From NCBI GenBank assembly GCA_027485675.1, contig JAIXQP010000017.1, positions 62,001 to 126,000 on the forward strand: DNA of 64,000 nucleotides. Direction: 5' to 3'. Of this stretch, positions 26,845 through 34,488 are shown piece after piece. The position numbers and the translations under genes were made by a program. Positions within the stretch are counted from its first letter, which is position 1. Each line of letters begins with the position of its first letter. Under the pieces are notes generated by a model. It had not been told where the DNA came from. It searched no databases and saw only the letters and a list, made by a program, of their open reading frames with translations. This DNA is from Terriglobales bacterium. Its GTDB lineage: Bacteria; Acidobacteriota; Terriglobia; Bryobacterales; Bryobacteraceae.

Positions 26845-28475
26845 TGCGCCCCGAAAACCGTTTGCCCACCCAGGAAGGTCGTCCGCACCCTGATCTTCGG
26901 AATGGACAGTTCCGGCACCGTCATCAGATCCTGATCGAGCACCACGAAGTCCGCCACCTTGCCCACCTCGAGCGAACCCTTCGACTTCTCTTCAAAGGCC
27001 GCGTAGGCGCCGCCCAGGGTAAAGGAGTGGAGGGCCTCGGCGCGCGTCAGCTTCTGATCCGGCATCCAGCCGCCCTCGGGGAATCCCTTTTGATCCTGGC
27101 GGGCGACCGCCGCGAACAGGCCGTAGAACGGGTTGGGATCTTCCACCGGGAAGTCGGAGCCGTTAGCGAACTTCACGCCCGTGTTTAGCATCCGGCGCCA
27201 CGCGTAAGCGCCCATAATGCGGTCCGGACCCATGCGTTTGACGGCCCAGCGCATATCCGAGGTGGCGTGGGTCGTCTGCATGGAGGCGATCACCCCGAAA
27301 CGGCGGAACTTTTCAAAGTCCGGCAGCGAGACGGCTTGGGCATGCTCGATGCGGAAGCGCTTGGTATTGTTCTCATCCAGAACCGCGCCGTAGGCGTCGA
27401 GAGCCACTCGGTTGGCGCGGTCGCCAATAGCATGCGTGGCGACCTGAAAGCCCTTCGCGGCGGCCTCCCGCGAGACGCGTTCAATCGTTTCCTGCTTCAG
27501 AATCAGGAGGCCCGAGTTGCCCGGATCGTCGGAATACGGCTGCCAGAAGGCGGCGCCGCGGGAACCCATGGCGCCATCGGCCACCAGCTTGATGGACCGG
27601 ACCGTCAGATACTCGCCCACCTCCGGCCCCCGCTTCAAGTACTCCTGCCACAACGGGCCCTCCCCGCCGATCATGGCGTAGACCCGCACGGGCAGCAGCT
27701 TCTCGGCGACCAACTGCTTATAGGCACGCAGCACCTGGGCCGAGACGCCCGCGTCGTGCACCGAGGTCATGCCCAGCTTGGCGCATTCGAGCGCCGCGGC
27801 CCGGAGGCGCTGCCGGATCTGGTCATCGGTGGCCGGGGGGATCTTGGAGCTGACCAGTCCCTGCGCCCGATCAATCAGGATGCCGGTGGCCTCTCCCTTG
27901 GCATCGCGCACGATCTTGCCCCCCATCGGGTCCGGCGTGTCCTTGGTAATCCCGGCGATCTCGAGCGCTTTGCGATTGACCCAGGCGGCATGGCCGTCGA
28001 CGCGCGTCAAAAAGACGGGCCGGTCCGGGGAGGCCTTGGTCAAGGCGGTGTGATCCGGGAATTCCCCGCCCCAGTTAGTCTGGTCCCACGCCCGGCCCTG
28101 CACCCAGGCGCCCGCGGGAAGCTTCGCGGCACGCGCCGCCACAATCGCCGCGACCTCCGCAATGGAGTTGACGCTGCGCAAATCGAACGTCTCCACCATA
28201 AAGCCGAATCCCGCCATATGGACATGGCTATCGATCAGACCCGGGATGACCGTGGCTCCCTGCAGGTCAATGACTCTCGTGGCGGCGCCGATATGGCCAG
28301 CGACGGAATCGCCAATCGCCACGATCTTTCCGGCCGAGACGGCCATCGATTTCGCCTTCGGTTGCGCCGGGTTCACGGTATAAATGTTGGCGTTGACGAT
28401 CGCCAACTCGGCAGCCTGCGGGGCGGCGCTGAGGCCCCCTGCTAAAGCTCCGAAAAGCATTAAAATAGGGAGCAT
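26841..28475 (-). CDS. YtcJ-like metal-dependent amidohydrolase
   Basis: About 544 residues. It begins with a probable signal peptide (MLPILMLFGALAGGLSA), so it may be exported. The amidohydrolase fold is clear: AELAIVNANIYTVNP, VIPGLIDSHVHMAG (metal HxH), GWMPDQKLTRAEALHSFT and GSLEVGKVADFVVLDQD at the C-terminus. The family hydrolyses diverse amides and cyclic amides, and the substrate is not predictable. The frame is open to 28724, but that extension is antisense to the next gene and lacks similarity; ATG at 28475 begins the signal peptide. No good ribosome-binding site is visible. It lies 10 bp from the start of the divergent MauE/DoxX gene. Confidence 0.84.
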   Translation of the reverse strand: MLPILMLFGALAGGLSAAPQAAELAIVNANIYTVNPAQPKAKSMAVSAGKIVAIGDSVAGHIGAATRVIDLQGATVIPGLIDSHVHMAGFGFMVETFDLRSVNSIAEVAAIVAARAAKLPAGAWVQGRAWDQTNWGGEFPDHTALTKASPDRPVFLTRVDGHAAWVNRKALEIAGITKDTPDPMGGKIVRDAKGEATGILIDRAQGLVSSKIPPATDDQIRQRLRAAALECAKLGMTSVHDAGVSAQVLRAYKQLVAEKLLPVRVYAMIGGEGPLWQEYLKRGPEVGEYLTVRSIKLVADGAMGSRGAAFWQPYSDDPGNSGLLILKQETIERVSREAAAKGFQVATHAIGDRANRVALDAYGAVLDENNTKRFRIEHAQAVSLPDFEKFRRFGVIASMQTTHATSDMRWAVKRMGPDRIMGAYAWRRMLNTGVKFANGSDFPVEDPNPFYGLFAAVARQDQKGFPEGGWMPDQKLTRAEALHSFTLGGAYAAFEEKSKGSLEVGKVADFVVLDQDLMTVPELSIPKIRVRTTFLGGQTVFGAQ

Positions 28476-28485
28476 GGAAGATAGT

Positions 28486-29397
28486 ATGGCACACGCCCCC
28501 GCAGCGCCCTTAAGCCTGGAACTCCCCACCTGGAAGACGATGGCGGCCTGGGTTTGCGCCATTTTGATCGGCGGATTGTTCCTGGTGGCCGGGGTATGGA
28601 AACTGACTGACCATCTCGGCGCCGCGGCGCGGATGACGCAAGCGCTCGTGCCGGCGCAGTTGAGTGTGTTCACGGCGCTCTTCTTCGGGGCGGCCGAAGT
28701 CTTCTCCGGGATCCTGATTCTCATTCCCCGCTACCGGCGCTGGGGCGCGTGGCTCATCAGCCTGATGCTGATCGCCTTCATGGTCTACATCGGCGTGTTC
28801 TATGACCGGCTGCTGGGCGCGGACTGCACCTGCTTTCCGTGGGTGAAGCGGGCCGTGGGCCCCATGTTCTTCTACAGTGACGCGGCCATGCTCGCGCTGG
28901 CCGCCGTGGCGGGTTGGTGGGCGAAGCCAAGCGAAGGGTTGAAGACCGCGCTGGTGATTGCGGCAGGCGTGGGCGTATTCGCAGGCGTGGCCTACGGCAT
29001 CACCGAGTCCCGGCAAACGGGCGCCAAAGCGCCGGATACCATCGTAGTGGATGGGCAACCGGTCTCCCTGCAGCAGGGCAAAGTCCTCTTGTACTTTTAC
29101 GATCCCGAGTGCGCCCATTGCGACCAGGCCGCCCGCCGGATGGCCAAACATACCTGGAGCGGCGTGAAGATCTACGGCCTGCCCTCCCGAGTGCCACAGT
29201 TCGGGAAATACTTCATGGATTCCACCGGACTCAAGGCCGGAAACTCTCCGGAACACGACGCGCTGAAGAAGCTCTTCCCGTTCGGTGATCCGCCCTACGG
29301 CGTACTGCTCGAGCATGGTCGGCAGAAAGCCGCGCTCTCCCGGTTTGACGAAGCGGAGCCGGAATCGACGCTACGGAGCCTCGGCTTCATCGAATAA
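28486..29397 (+). CDS. MauE/DoxX-type membrane protein fused to a thioredoxin-like domain
   Basis: About 303 residues. Residues 20-165 contain four hydrophobic helices in the DoxX/MauE pattern (GGLFLVAGVWKLTDHL, FFGAAEVFSGILIL, MLIAFMVYIGVFYDRLLG) with a CTC motif in a loop (GADCTCFPWVKRAVGP). A further helix precedes a C-terminal redox domain of about 110 residues with YFYDPECAHCDQAARRM, a CxxC active site. MauE-like proteins act in periplasmic disulfide chemistry, and the fusion suggests an electron-relay function. ATG at 28486 is preferred because GGAAG lies five bases upstream; ATG at 28474 has poorer spacing. It is followed four bases later by the aldo/keto reductase gene. Confidence 0.8.
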   Translation: MAHAPAAPLSLELPTWKTMAAWVCAILIGGLFLVAGVWKLTDHLGAAARMTQALVPAQLSVFTALFFGAAEVFSGILILIPRYRRWGAWLISLMLIAFMVYIGVFYDRLLGADCTCFPWVKRAVGPMFFYSDAAMLALAAVAGWWAKPSEGLKTALVIAAGVGVFAGVAYGITESRQTGAKAPDTIVVDGQPVSLQQGKVLLYFYDPECAHCDQAARRMAKHTWSGVKIYGLPSRVPQFGKYFMDSTGLKAGNSPEHDALKKLFPFGDPPYGVLLEHGRQKAALSRFDEAEPESTLRSLGFIE

Positions 29398-29400
29398 CCA

Positions 29401-30471
29401 ATGCCCTCAGACTCGGCGTCCCCACAAGGGACGCAATCCCTCCGGAAGCGATTCGCCTCCCTGGAACGAAACCAGTTTTATCGCCTTGCTCAAGGCTTAA
29501 CCATGTCGTCCCTCGGCATCGGCACGTATCTCGGCCCCATGGACGACGACACGGACCGGTCTTATACGTCGGCGGTGCGGACCGCGATTCGCCAAGGCAT
29601 CAACGTCATCGATACGTCGCTGAACTACCGGCATCAACGCTCCGAGCGCGCCGTTGGCCGGGCCATCGAAGCCGTCATCCAAGCCGGCGATGTGGCGCGG
29701 AACGAACTGGTGGTGGCGACCAAGGCCGGCTATCTCGTCCCCCAGGCGATCCCGTCCGAACTGCTCGCACCGGGCGACGTCGTGGCGAACATGCACTGCC
29801 TGAAGCCGGCGTTTCTCTCCGACCAACTGGAGCGCTCGCTGCGGAACCTCCGCCTCAATCGGGTCGATATCTTTTATCTGCACAATCCGGAGACGCAACT
29901 GCAGTTTCTCGAGCCCGGCGAAGTCTACCGCCGGATCGGAGAAGCCTTTACCGCCTGTGAGGCGATGGTGACTTCGGGCAAGATCGCCTTCTACGGCATC
30001 GCGACGTGGGACGGGCTACGGCGGCGTCCGGGCGGCGTTGATGGCCTGCAACTGGCCCGTCTGGCGGAGTTGGCTAAGCAGGCCGGGGGGCCGCAGCACC
30101 ATTTCCGTTTTGTGCAACTGCCGTTCAGTCTCGCCATGCCGGAGGCGATATCGGTGCGGAATCAGGGCACCGATCCCCGTGCCGCCGTGCCGTTGGTAGA
30201 GGCGGCGCATACTCTCGGCATTTCGGTCATCAGTTCGGCAACCTTGATGCAGGGCCGCCTGACGAAAGACCTGCCCGAGAAGTTCCTCGAAAAGTTTTCC
30301 GATAGCCTACCCACGCAGGCCCAGCGCGCTATCCAGTTTGCTCGTTCGACGCCGGGGATCACGACGTCACTTATCGGGATGAGCAAGGCAGAACGAGTGG
30401 TCGAAAACATGGTGGTGAGCAAAGCGAAACCCTTCTCGGAGGCGGAGTACTATTCCTTTTATGGAAGGTGA
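29401..30471 (+). CDS. Aldo/keto reductase, intact catalytic tetrad
   Basis: A 356-residue NADPH-dependent oxidoreductase of the (beta/alpha)8 AKR superfamily. The tetrad is complete: Asp and Tyr in NVIDTSLNYRHQRSE, Lys in VVATKAGY and His in VDIFYLHNPE. The C-terminal TPGITTSLIGMSKAERVVEN is the cofactor-phosphate region. It is cytoplasmic, with no signal peptide. It is the natural in-window comparator for the degenerate AKR domain in the 17.9-22.6 kb fusion. It follows the MauE/DoxX-thioredoxin gene by 3 bp and overlaps the region of the next start, so the three are probably one operon. Confidence 0.88.
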   Translation: MPSDSASPQGTQSLRKRFASLERNQFYRLAQGLTMSSLGIGTYLGPMDDDTDRSYTSAVRTAIRQGINVIDTSLNYRHQRSERAVGRAIEAVIQAGDVARNELVVATKAGYLVPQAIPSELLAPGDVVANMHCLKPAFLSDQLERSLRNLRLNRVDIFYLHNPETQLQFLEPGEVYRRIGEAFTACEAMVTSGKIAFYGIATWDGLRRRPGGVDGLQLARLAELAKQAGGPQHHFRFVQLPFSLAMPEAISVRNQGTDPRAAVPLVEAAHTLGISVISSATLMQGRLTKDLPEKFLEKFSDSLPTQAQRAIQFARSTPGITTSLIGMSKAERVVENMVVSKAKPFSEAEYYSFYGR

Positions 30472-30473
30472 CG

Positions 30474-31556
30474 ATGCTGCTCCCTCCCCCCGGCCCTGAA
30501 CGCGACGAACTGCTGACCGGCCTGCCGGAGGTTCCCGCTGTTTTCGTGGTCTGGCTGCGGGAAGGCCGGCCGTACGTAGGGCGAACCTCGCTGCTCGGAC
30601 GGCGGCTGCGGCGCCTGTTGAGCCCGGGGCTGCTGGGGAATGTGGCCACCGGAGTCGACTTCTGGCCGGTGGCCTCTCGACTGGCCTCCGCGCTGCGGCT
30701 GTATGAGGTCGCCAGGGAACACTATCCCGACCGTTACCTGAAGCTGATCAAGCTGCGGATGCCCTCCTACGTCCGGGTGCTGCTGGCGAACGCCTTTCCG
30801 CGCACGGCGGTCACCAACCGGCTGGGCCGCACCGGGCTCTTCTATGGACCCTTTCGTTCGCGGGCTGCCGCCGAGGCGTTTGAGGTCTCCGTGCTCGAAC
30901 ACTTCCAAATCCGGCGCTGCGCCGAAGACCTGGCCCCGTCGCCCGAGCACCCCGGGTGCATGTATGGCGAGATGAACCAGTGCCTGCGCCCCTGCCAGAG
31001 CGTGGTCTCCGCCGAAGAGTACCGGAGCGAAGTGCGGCGGCTCACCGAGTTTCTCGCCACGAGCGGCCGGAGTCTCGCGGAGGTCACCGAAGCGGCCCGG
31101 GACCGGTTTTCGGTCGAGATGGAGTTTGAGGAGGCCGCCCGGCAGCACCAGCGGTTAGAGAAGATCGCCGCGACGTGGCGCCTGCGGGACGAGTTGGCGT
31201 CGCCGCTCGATGCGGCGCACGGGATCGCGGTGACGCCGGCCCTGACCAACCAGACCGTGGAGCTGCGTCTGCTCATCAGGGGGACATGGCAACCGGCCGA
31301 AGAGATTGCCGTGACGGCGGAAGCGGCCGCGGATAAGCCGGTGTCGCTCGACCGCCGCCTGCGCGAACGCCTGGAGCGGCCTCTGCCGGAGGAGCGGCCG
31401 GTGGCGGAGCGGCAGGAGCATTTGGCGCTGCTGGCGCGCTGGGGCTATTCGAGTTGGCGGGACGGCGAGTGGCTGCCGGTGGAGGATTGGTCGCGAATTC
31501 CCTACCGGCGGCTGGTGAATATGGTGCACCGGGTGGCCACCTCGGAACGTCCCTAG
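30474..31556 (+). CDS. Short UvrC-like GIY-YIG protein
   Basis: About 360 residues that match the N-terminal half of UvrC, the incision subunit of nucleotide excision repair. The GIY-YIG-type region is PAVFVVWLREGRPYVGRTSL with a degenerate first motif (AVF). A central block FYGPFRSRAAAEAF, then RRCAED and GEMNQCLRPCQSVVSAEEY corresponds to the UvrC Cys-containing linker. A UVR (UvrB-binding) motif follows at FSVEMEFEEAARQHQRLEKI. The C-terminal RNase-H-like endonuclease and HhH domains of full UvrC (usually about 600 residues) are absent. ATG at 30474 is favoured because GGAAGG is five bases upstream; GTG at 30468 overlaps the preceding stop. Confidence 0.78.
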   Translation: MLLPPPGPERDELLTGLPEVPAVFVVWLREGRPYVGRTSLLGRRLRRLLSPGLLGNVATGVDFWPVASRLASALRLYEVAREHYPDRYLKLIKLRMPSYVRVLLANAFPRTAVTNRLGRTGLFYGPFRSRAAAEAFEVSVLEHFQIRRCAEDLAPSPEHPGCMYGEMNQCLRPCQSVVSAEEYRSEVRRLTEFLATSGRSLAEVTEAARDRFSVEMEFEEAARQHQRLEKIAATWRLRDELASPLDAAHGIAVTPALTNQTVELRLLIRGTWQPAEEIAVTAEAAADKPVSLDRRLRERLERPLPEERPVAERQEHLALLARWGYSSWRDGEWLPVEDWSRIPYRRLVNMVHRVATSERP

Positions 31557-31640
31557 GCTATACCCCGTATGGAGTATCCTACGGTAATTTTTGAACCGCT
31601 TTCTCTATTCTTCTCTAACAGATCTGCCGATAACACCAAC

Positions 31641-32819
31641 ATGGCGCTTGCCGAACTCGTCGCACCGTCTGAGGCCCAAAAGGTAGACCGCATTAAGCGG
31701 AACTTTCTGGCCAGCTTGAACCACGAGTTGCGGACTCCGTTGACCGGCATTCTTGGAATGTTGGACCTGCTGACGGAGACTCCCTTAAGTGAAGAGCAGA
31801 AGGACTATGTGAACTCCTCGCGGAGTTGTGCCGAGTTGCTGCTCGAATCGATTACCAACGCCATCGAGTACTCCTCGTTAACGAACGGGACGTCCGGGCA
31901 CACCTACTCGGAGTTCCAGCCGGCGGAGATGCTGCAGGCGGCGGTTTCGGCGCGGGAGCCCAAAGCGCGCAGCAAGGGATTGCACTTGAGTCTGCTGCTC
32001 GATCCGCAGTTGCCGGAACTGGCTCTTTCCGATCCGCACCGGGTCCGCCAGATCCTGGACGTTCTGTTGTCGAACGCCATCAAGTTTACGTCAGCCGGAG
32101 AGATTGAGGTGATCGCCAGCGCGGCGCCGCAGCCGGACGGCCGGATGTGGCTCAGTGTATCGGTTCGGGACTCCGGGCCGGGTATCGCCGCCGATCAGTT
32201 GCCTTTGCTATTTGGCGGCGGCAAGTTGACGGAGAATCCGCTGGCGGATCCCTCGCCCGGCCTGCGGGTCGGCCTGCCGCTCGCCAAGCAGATCACCGAA
32301 GCCATGGGCGGTACGCTGCAGGTGGAGTCTTATCCCGCCCAAGGCAGTCTGTTTACGTTTACGATCCCGATCAGCCGGGCGGCCGCCGAACCACCGCCCC
32401 CCCCCGTGGCCGAGCCCGCCGAGCGGAAAACAGCGCGGGTACTGTTGGTTGAAGACAACACCGTGGCGCAGCGCTTTATGACGACGTTGCTCGAGCGGCG
32501 CGGCTATACGGTCGCCCTGGCGCCCGACGGCATGGCGGCCCTACAACTGGCCGAGCAGCAACCGTTTGACCTCGTCCTCATGGATTTGCAGATGCCGGGC
32601 ATCGACGGCTTGGAGACCACCCGGCGCTTGCGCCAGACCGCCGCGGCCGCCAAAGTTCCGATCATCGCCTGCACGGCGAACCCCTCCTCCGAGGTCCGCG
32701 CGGAATGTACGGCGGCGGGCATGAACGACTTTCTGTCGAAGCCGGTGAATTCGGCCGAGCTCCTTACGGTCCTCGAACGCTACGGCGGATTGCGGTGGCG
32801 AAGCGCCGGAAACCTCTAG
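31641..32819 (+). CDS. Cytoplasmic hybrid histidine kinase
   Basis: About 392 residues with a HisKA domain (phospho-acceptor His in FLASLNHELRTPLTGI), a HATPase domain (N box LLSNAIKFTSAG, G boxes DSGPGIAAD and GLRVGLPLAKQI), a Pro-rich linker (AEPPPPPVAEPAE) and a C-terminal receiver (VLLVEDNTVAQ, phospho-acceptor Asp in LVLMDLQMPG, Lys in FLSKPVNS). No membrane segment or named sensor domain is present, so the signal probably comes from a partner protein. The frame opens at ATG 31569, but those 24 codons are AT-rich, without a Shine-Dalgarno sequence, and look like upstream DNA. ATG 31641 is a cautious choice. Confidence 0.86.
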   Translation: MALAELVAPSEAQKVDRIKRNFLASLNHELRTPLTGILGMLDLLTETPLSEEQKDYVNSSRSCAELLLESITNAIEYSSLTNGTSGHTYSEFQPAEMLQAAVSAREPKARSKGLHLSLLLDPQLPELALSDPHRVRQILDVLLSNAIKFTSAGEIEVIASAAPQPDGRMWLSVSVRDSGPGIAADQLPLLFGGGKLTENPLADPSPGLRVGLPLAKQITEAMGGTLQVESYPAQGSLFTFTIPISRAAAEPPPPPVAEPAERKTARVLLVEDNTVAQRFMTTLLERRGYTVALAPDGMAALQLAEQQPFDLVLMDLQMPGIDGLETTRRLRQTAAAAKVPIIACTANPSSEVRAECTAAGMNDFLSKPVNSAELLTVLERYGGLRWRSAGNL

Positions 32820-32825
32820 TTCTCC

Positions 32826-33035
32826 ATGGTGGCTCTCCGGACGAAGAGCACCCAGGCGACGCTTAGTTTTCGAGCAACTGCTGCCGGACCCAATAGAAGG
32901 CGTCGCGGAGTGCCTTGCGGTGGCGCAACGCCGGGAGCTTCGAGCTCCCCACGGCGGCACTCCGGACCAACAGCACCCAGGCCGACGGTCAGCTTTCGAG
33001 CAGCTGCTGCCGGACCGGATAGAAGGCGTCGCGCA
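32826..33035. repeat. Imperfect tandem duplication of the yraN 3' end
   Basis: Two copies of about 85 bp lie 125-126 bp apart. The copy at about 32951-33035 forms the last codons of yraN and its downstream flank. The copy at about 32826-32910 reads on the minus strand LRDAFYWVRQQLLEN followed by TAA, against LRDAFYPVRQQLLES in the gene. Flanking DNA (CTCCGGAC and AGCACCCAGG) is also repeated. The outer copy has no start of its own and is a relic, not a gene. Confidence 0.8.
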
Positions 33036-33456
33036 GGTACTCCACCTTCGTCGTCTCGCCCATCACCAGGCTCACCACGTCGAAGCGGATGGCCATCCCC
33101 TCTAAGGTCGCCATGCGAATGTACTCCTCCGCCGTCCGCCCCAGCAGCTTCTCCTTGGCGCGGTGCACCGCCCGCTCCGGCTCCCCGGTCTCGGCGCTCG
33201 ACCGCGTCTTCACTTCGACAAAAACCAGCGTGTCCCCTTCCACGGCCACCAGGTCGATCTCGCCCTGTCCGCCCTTGCGCCGGTAGTTGCGGGCCACCAC
33301 AATCCAGCCCATCTCCTGCACAAAGCGCTGCGCCCAATCCTCTCCCCGCTCGGCGAGTTGGAGATGCGCCGCAATACCCAGCCGGCGCCGCGCCGCCTGC
33401 CGCTGGCGGTCCAGCCACCGCCCCACACCAATCAGAAGTTTTCGAACGATGGCCAC
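32989..33456 (-). CDS. yraN: YraN family (UPF0102) endonuclease-like protein
   Basis: A 155-residue protein of the conserved UPF0102/YraN family, which has a restriction-endonuclease-like fold and unknown cellular role. Family motifs are visible: AERGEDWAQRFVQEMGWIVVARNYR, GQGEIDLVAVEGDTLVFVEV with the acidic and E-x-K catalytic pattern, and KEKLLGRTAEEYIR. Start ATG at 33456, one base from the stop of the LysR gene on the same strand. The 3' end is duplicated downstream, so the original terminus may have been altered by that event. Confidence 0.88.
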   Translation of the reverse strand: MAIVRKLLIGVGRWLDRQRQAARRRLGIAAHLQLAERGEDWAQRFVQEMGWIVVARNYRRKGGQGEIDLVAVEGDTLVFVEVKTRSSAETGEPERAVHRAKEKLLGRTAEEYIRMATLEGMAIRFDVVSLVMGETTKVEYLRDAFYPVRQQLLES

Positions 33457-33457
33457 G

Positions 33458-34372
33458 CTAACTAGTGGCCGCGTCCTCCCCTTCCTCTCGCTGCATTTCG
33501 CGCCCTTTCACCACCTCAAGAAACGCGCGGGCGGCATGCGAAAGCGCCCGCCGGGCGGGATACACCAGATGTACCTTCCGCGCCACGGTCAACTCCTCCA
33601 CCCGAATCTCCCGCAGCAGTCCGCGCTCGATCTCGGCGTCCACACACATCTTCGGCAGAAACGCCACGCCCTCATTCCGCTGCACCAACTGGCGAATGGT
33701 TTCCACCGTCGGCATCTCCACATCCATGTTCAGCGGAACCCGATGGCGCTGAAACTCGCGCAGAACGACCTCGCGGTAAGGCGATAGCACGTTGTGCGCA
33801 ATAAACGTTTCCATCCCGAGCTCCGTAATCGAGACACTCGACCGCTCCGCCAACCGGTGTTCCGGACTCACCACAAAAGCCAGATGATCGGTAAAGATGA
33901 CCTGCGCCTGCAGCCGGTCGTCCTGCGGATCAAAGGAGATCACACCGAGTTCGAGCTCGCCGTCGATCAACTGGCCCGGAATCTTGCTCGATAAGCTCCG
34001 GCGGACCCGAACCTTAACCTTCGGATACAGCCGCCGATAACGAACAATATGCTGCAGCAGATAGAGACTGGTCGATTCGTTGGCGCCCACAATCAGCACC
34101 CCCGCCGAGTTATCCCGCATCTCCGCCAGAGCCGTGTTCATCTCCACCGCCAGATGCTCAAAGCGGCGCGCAAAGTCGAAGGCGATTTTGCCGGCATCGG
34201 TCAGCAGCAACTCCTTGCCGGAACGGTCGATCAGCTTTTCGCCGAGTTCGTGCTCTAAACGCTGCACCGCCAGCGAGACCGCCGGCTGGGTGCGCAACAG
34301 CTTTTCCGCCGCCCGGGAAAAGCTCTTTTCGTTGGCGACGGTCTGGAATACACGAAGTGAGTACAGTTCCAT
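33458..34372 (-). CDS. LysR-family transcriptional regulator, divergent from leuABCD
   Basis: A 304-residue regulator. Residues 1-60 form the winged helix-turn-helix (SLRVFQTVANEKSFSRAAEK, then TQPAVSLAVQRLEHELGEKL), and residues 90-290 the periplasmic-binding-protein-like effector domain. ATG at 34372 starts at the conserved MELYSLRVF; an open extension to 34489 would run across the intergenic region to leuA and is rejected. Divergence from leuA with a 116-bp shared control region strongly suggests regulation of leucine biosynthesis, as for LysR regulators of leu genes elsewhere. The effector is not deducible from sequence. Confidence 0.88.
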   Translation of the reverse strand: MELYSLRVFQTVANEKSFSRAAEKLLRTQPAVSLAVQRLEHELGEKLIDRSGKELLLTDAGKIAFDFARRFEHLAVEMNTALAEMRDNSAGVLIVGANESTSLYLLQHIVRYRRLYPKVKVRVRRSLSSKIPGQLIDGELELGVISFDPQDDRLQAQVIFTDHLAFVVSPEHRLAERSSVSITELGMETFIAHNVLSPYREVVLREFQRHRVPLNMDVEMPTVETIRQLVQRNEGVAFLPKMCVDAEIERGLLREIRVEELTVARKVHLVYPARRALSHAARAFLEVVKGREMQREEGEDAATS

Positions 34373-34488
34373 CGTTAGATAAACTAATCCTATCGCATTA
34401 TCAGAGCTTATCGAACATGCCAAGAGAATAAATTTGCTAAATTCATCGTCGAGTGCAAGAATCGAGTATTGACTGAGGTCATTAACCA
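34373..34488. promoter_or_regulatory. LysR/leuA divergent control region
   Basis: An AT-rich 116-bp region between the LysR and leuA starts. It holds GATAA at 34378-34382 and TTATC at 34398-34402, an inverted repeat with 15-bp spacing, plus another TTATC at 34408-34412, candidates for a LysR-type operator. On the minus strand, TTGGCA at 34418-34423 and GATAAT at 34397-34402, 15 bp apart, could be the LysR gene's promoter, which would place the operator over its -10 element. These are inspection-level proposals. Confidence 0.4.

Noticed and set aside
27267-28445. 392-residue plus-strand frame
   Set aside because: Antisense to the YtcJ-like amidohydrolase; composition typical of a shadow frame.
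31562-31600. Hairpin with T-tract after the UvrC-like gene
   Set aside because: The stem CCGTA/TACGG is only 5 bp with a 10-base loop; too weak to call a terminator.
32816-33418. 200-residue Gly/Ala/Arg-rich frame
   Set aside because: Out-of-frame reading of yraN and its duplicated end. The apparent repeat in the protein only reflects the DNA duplication.
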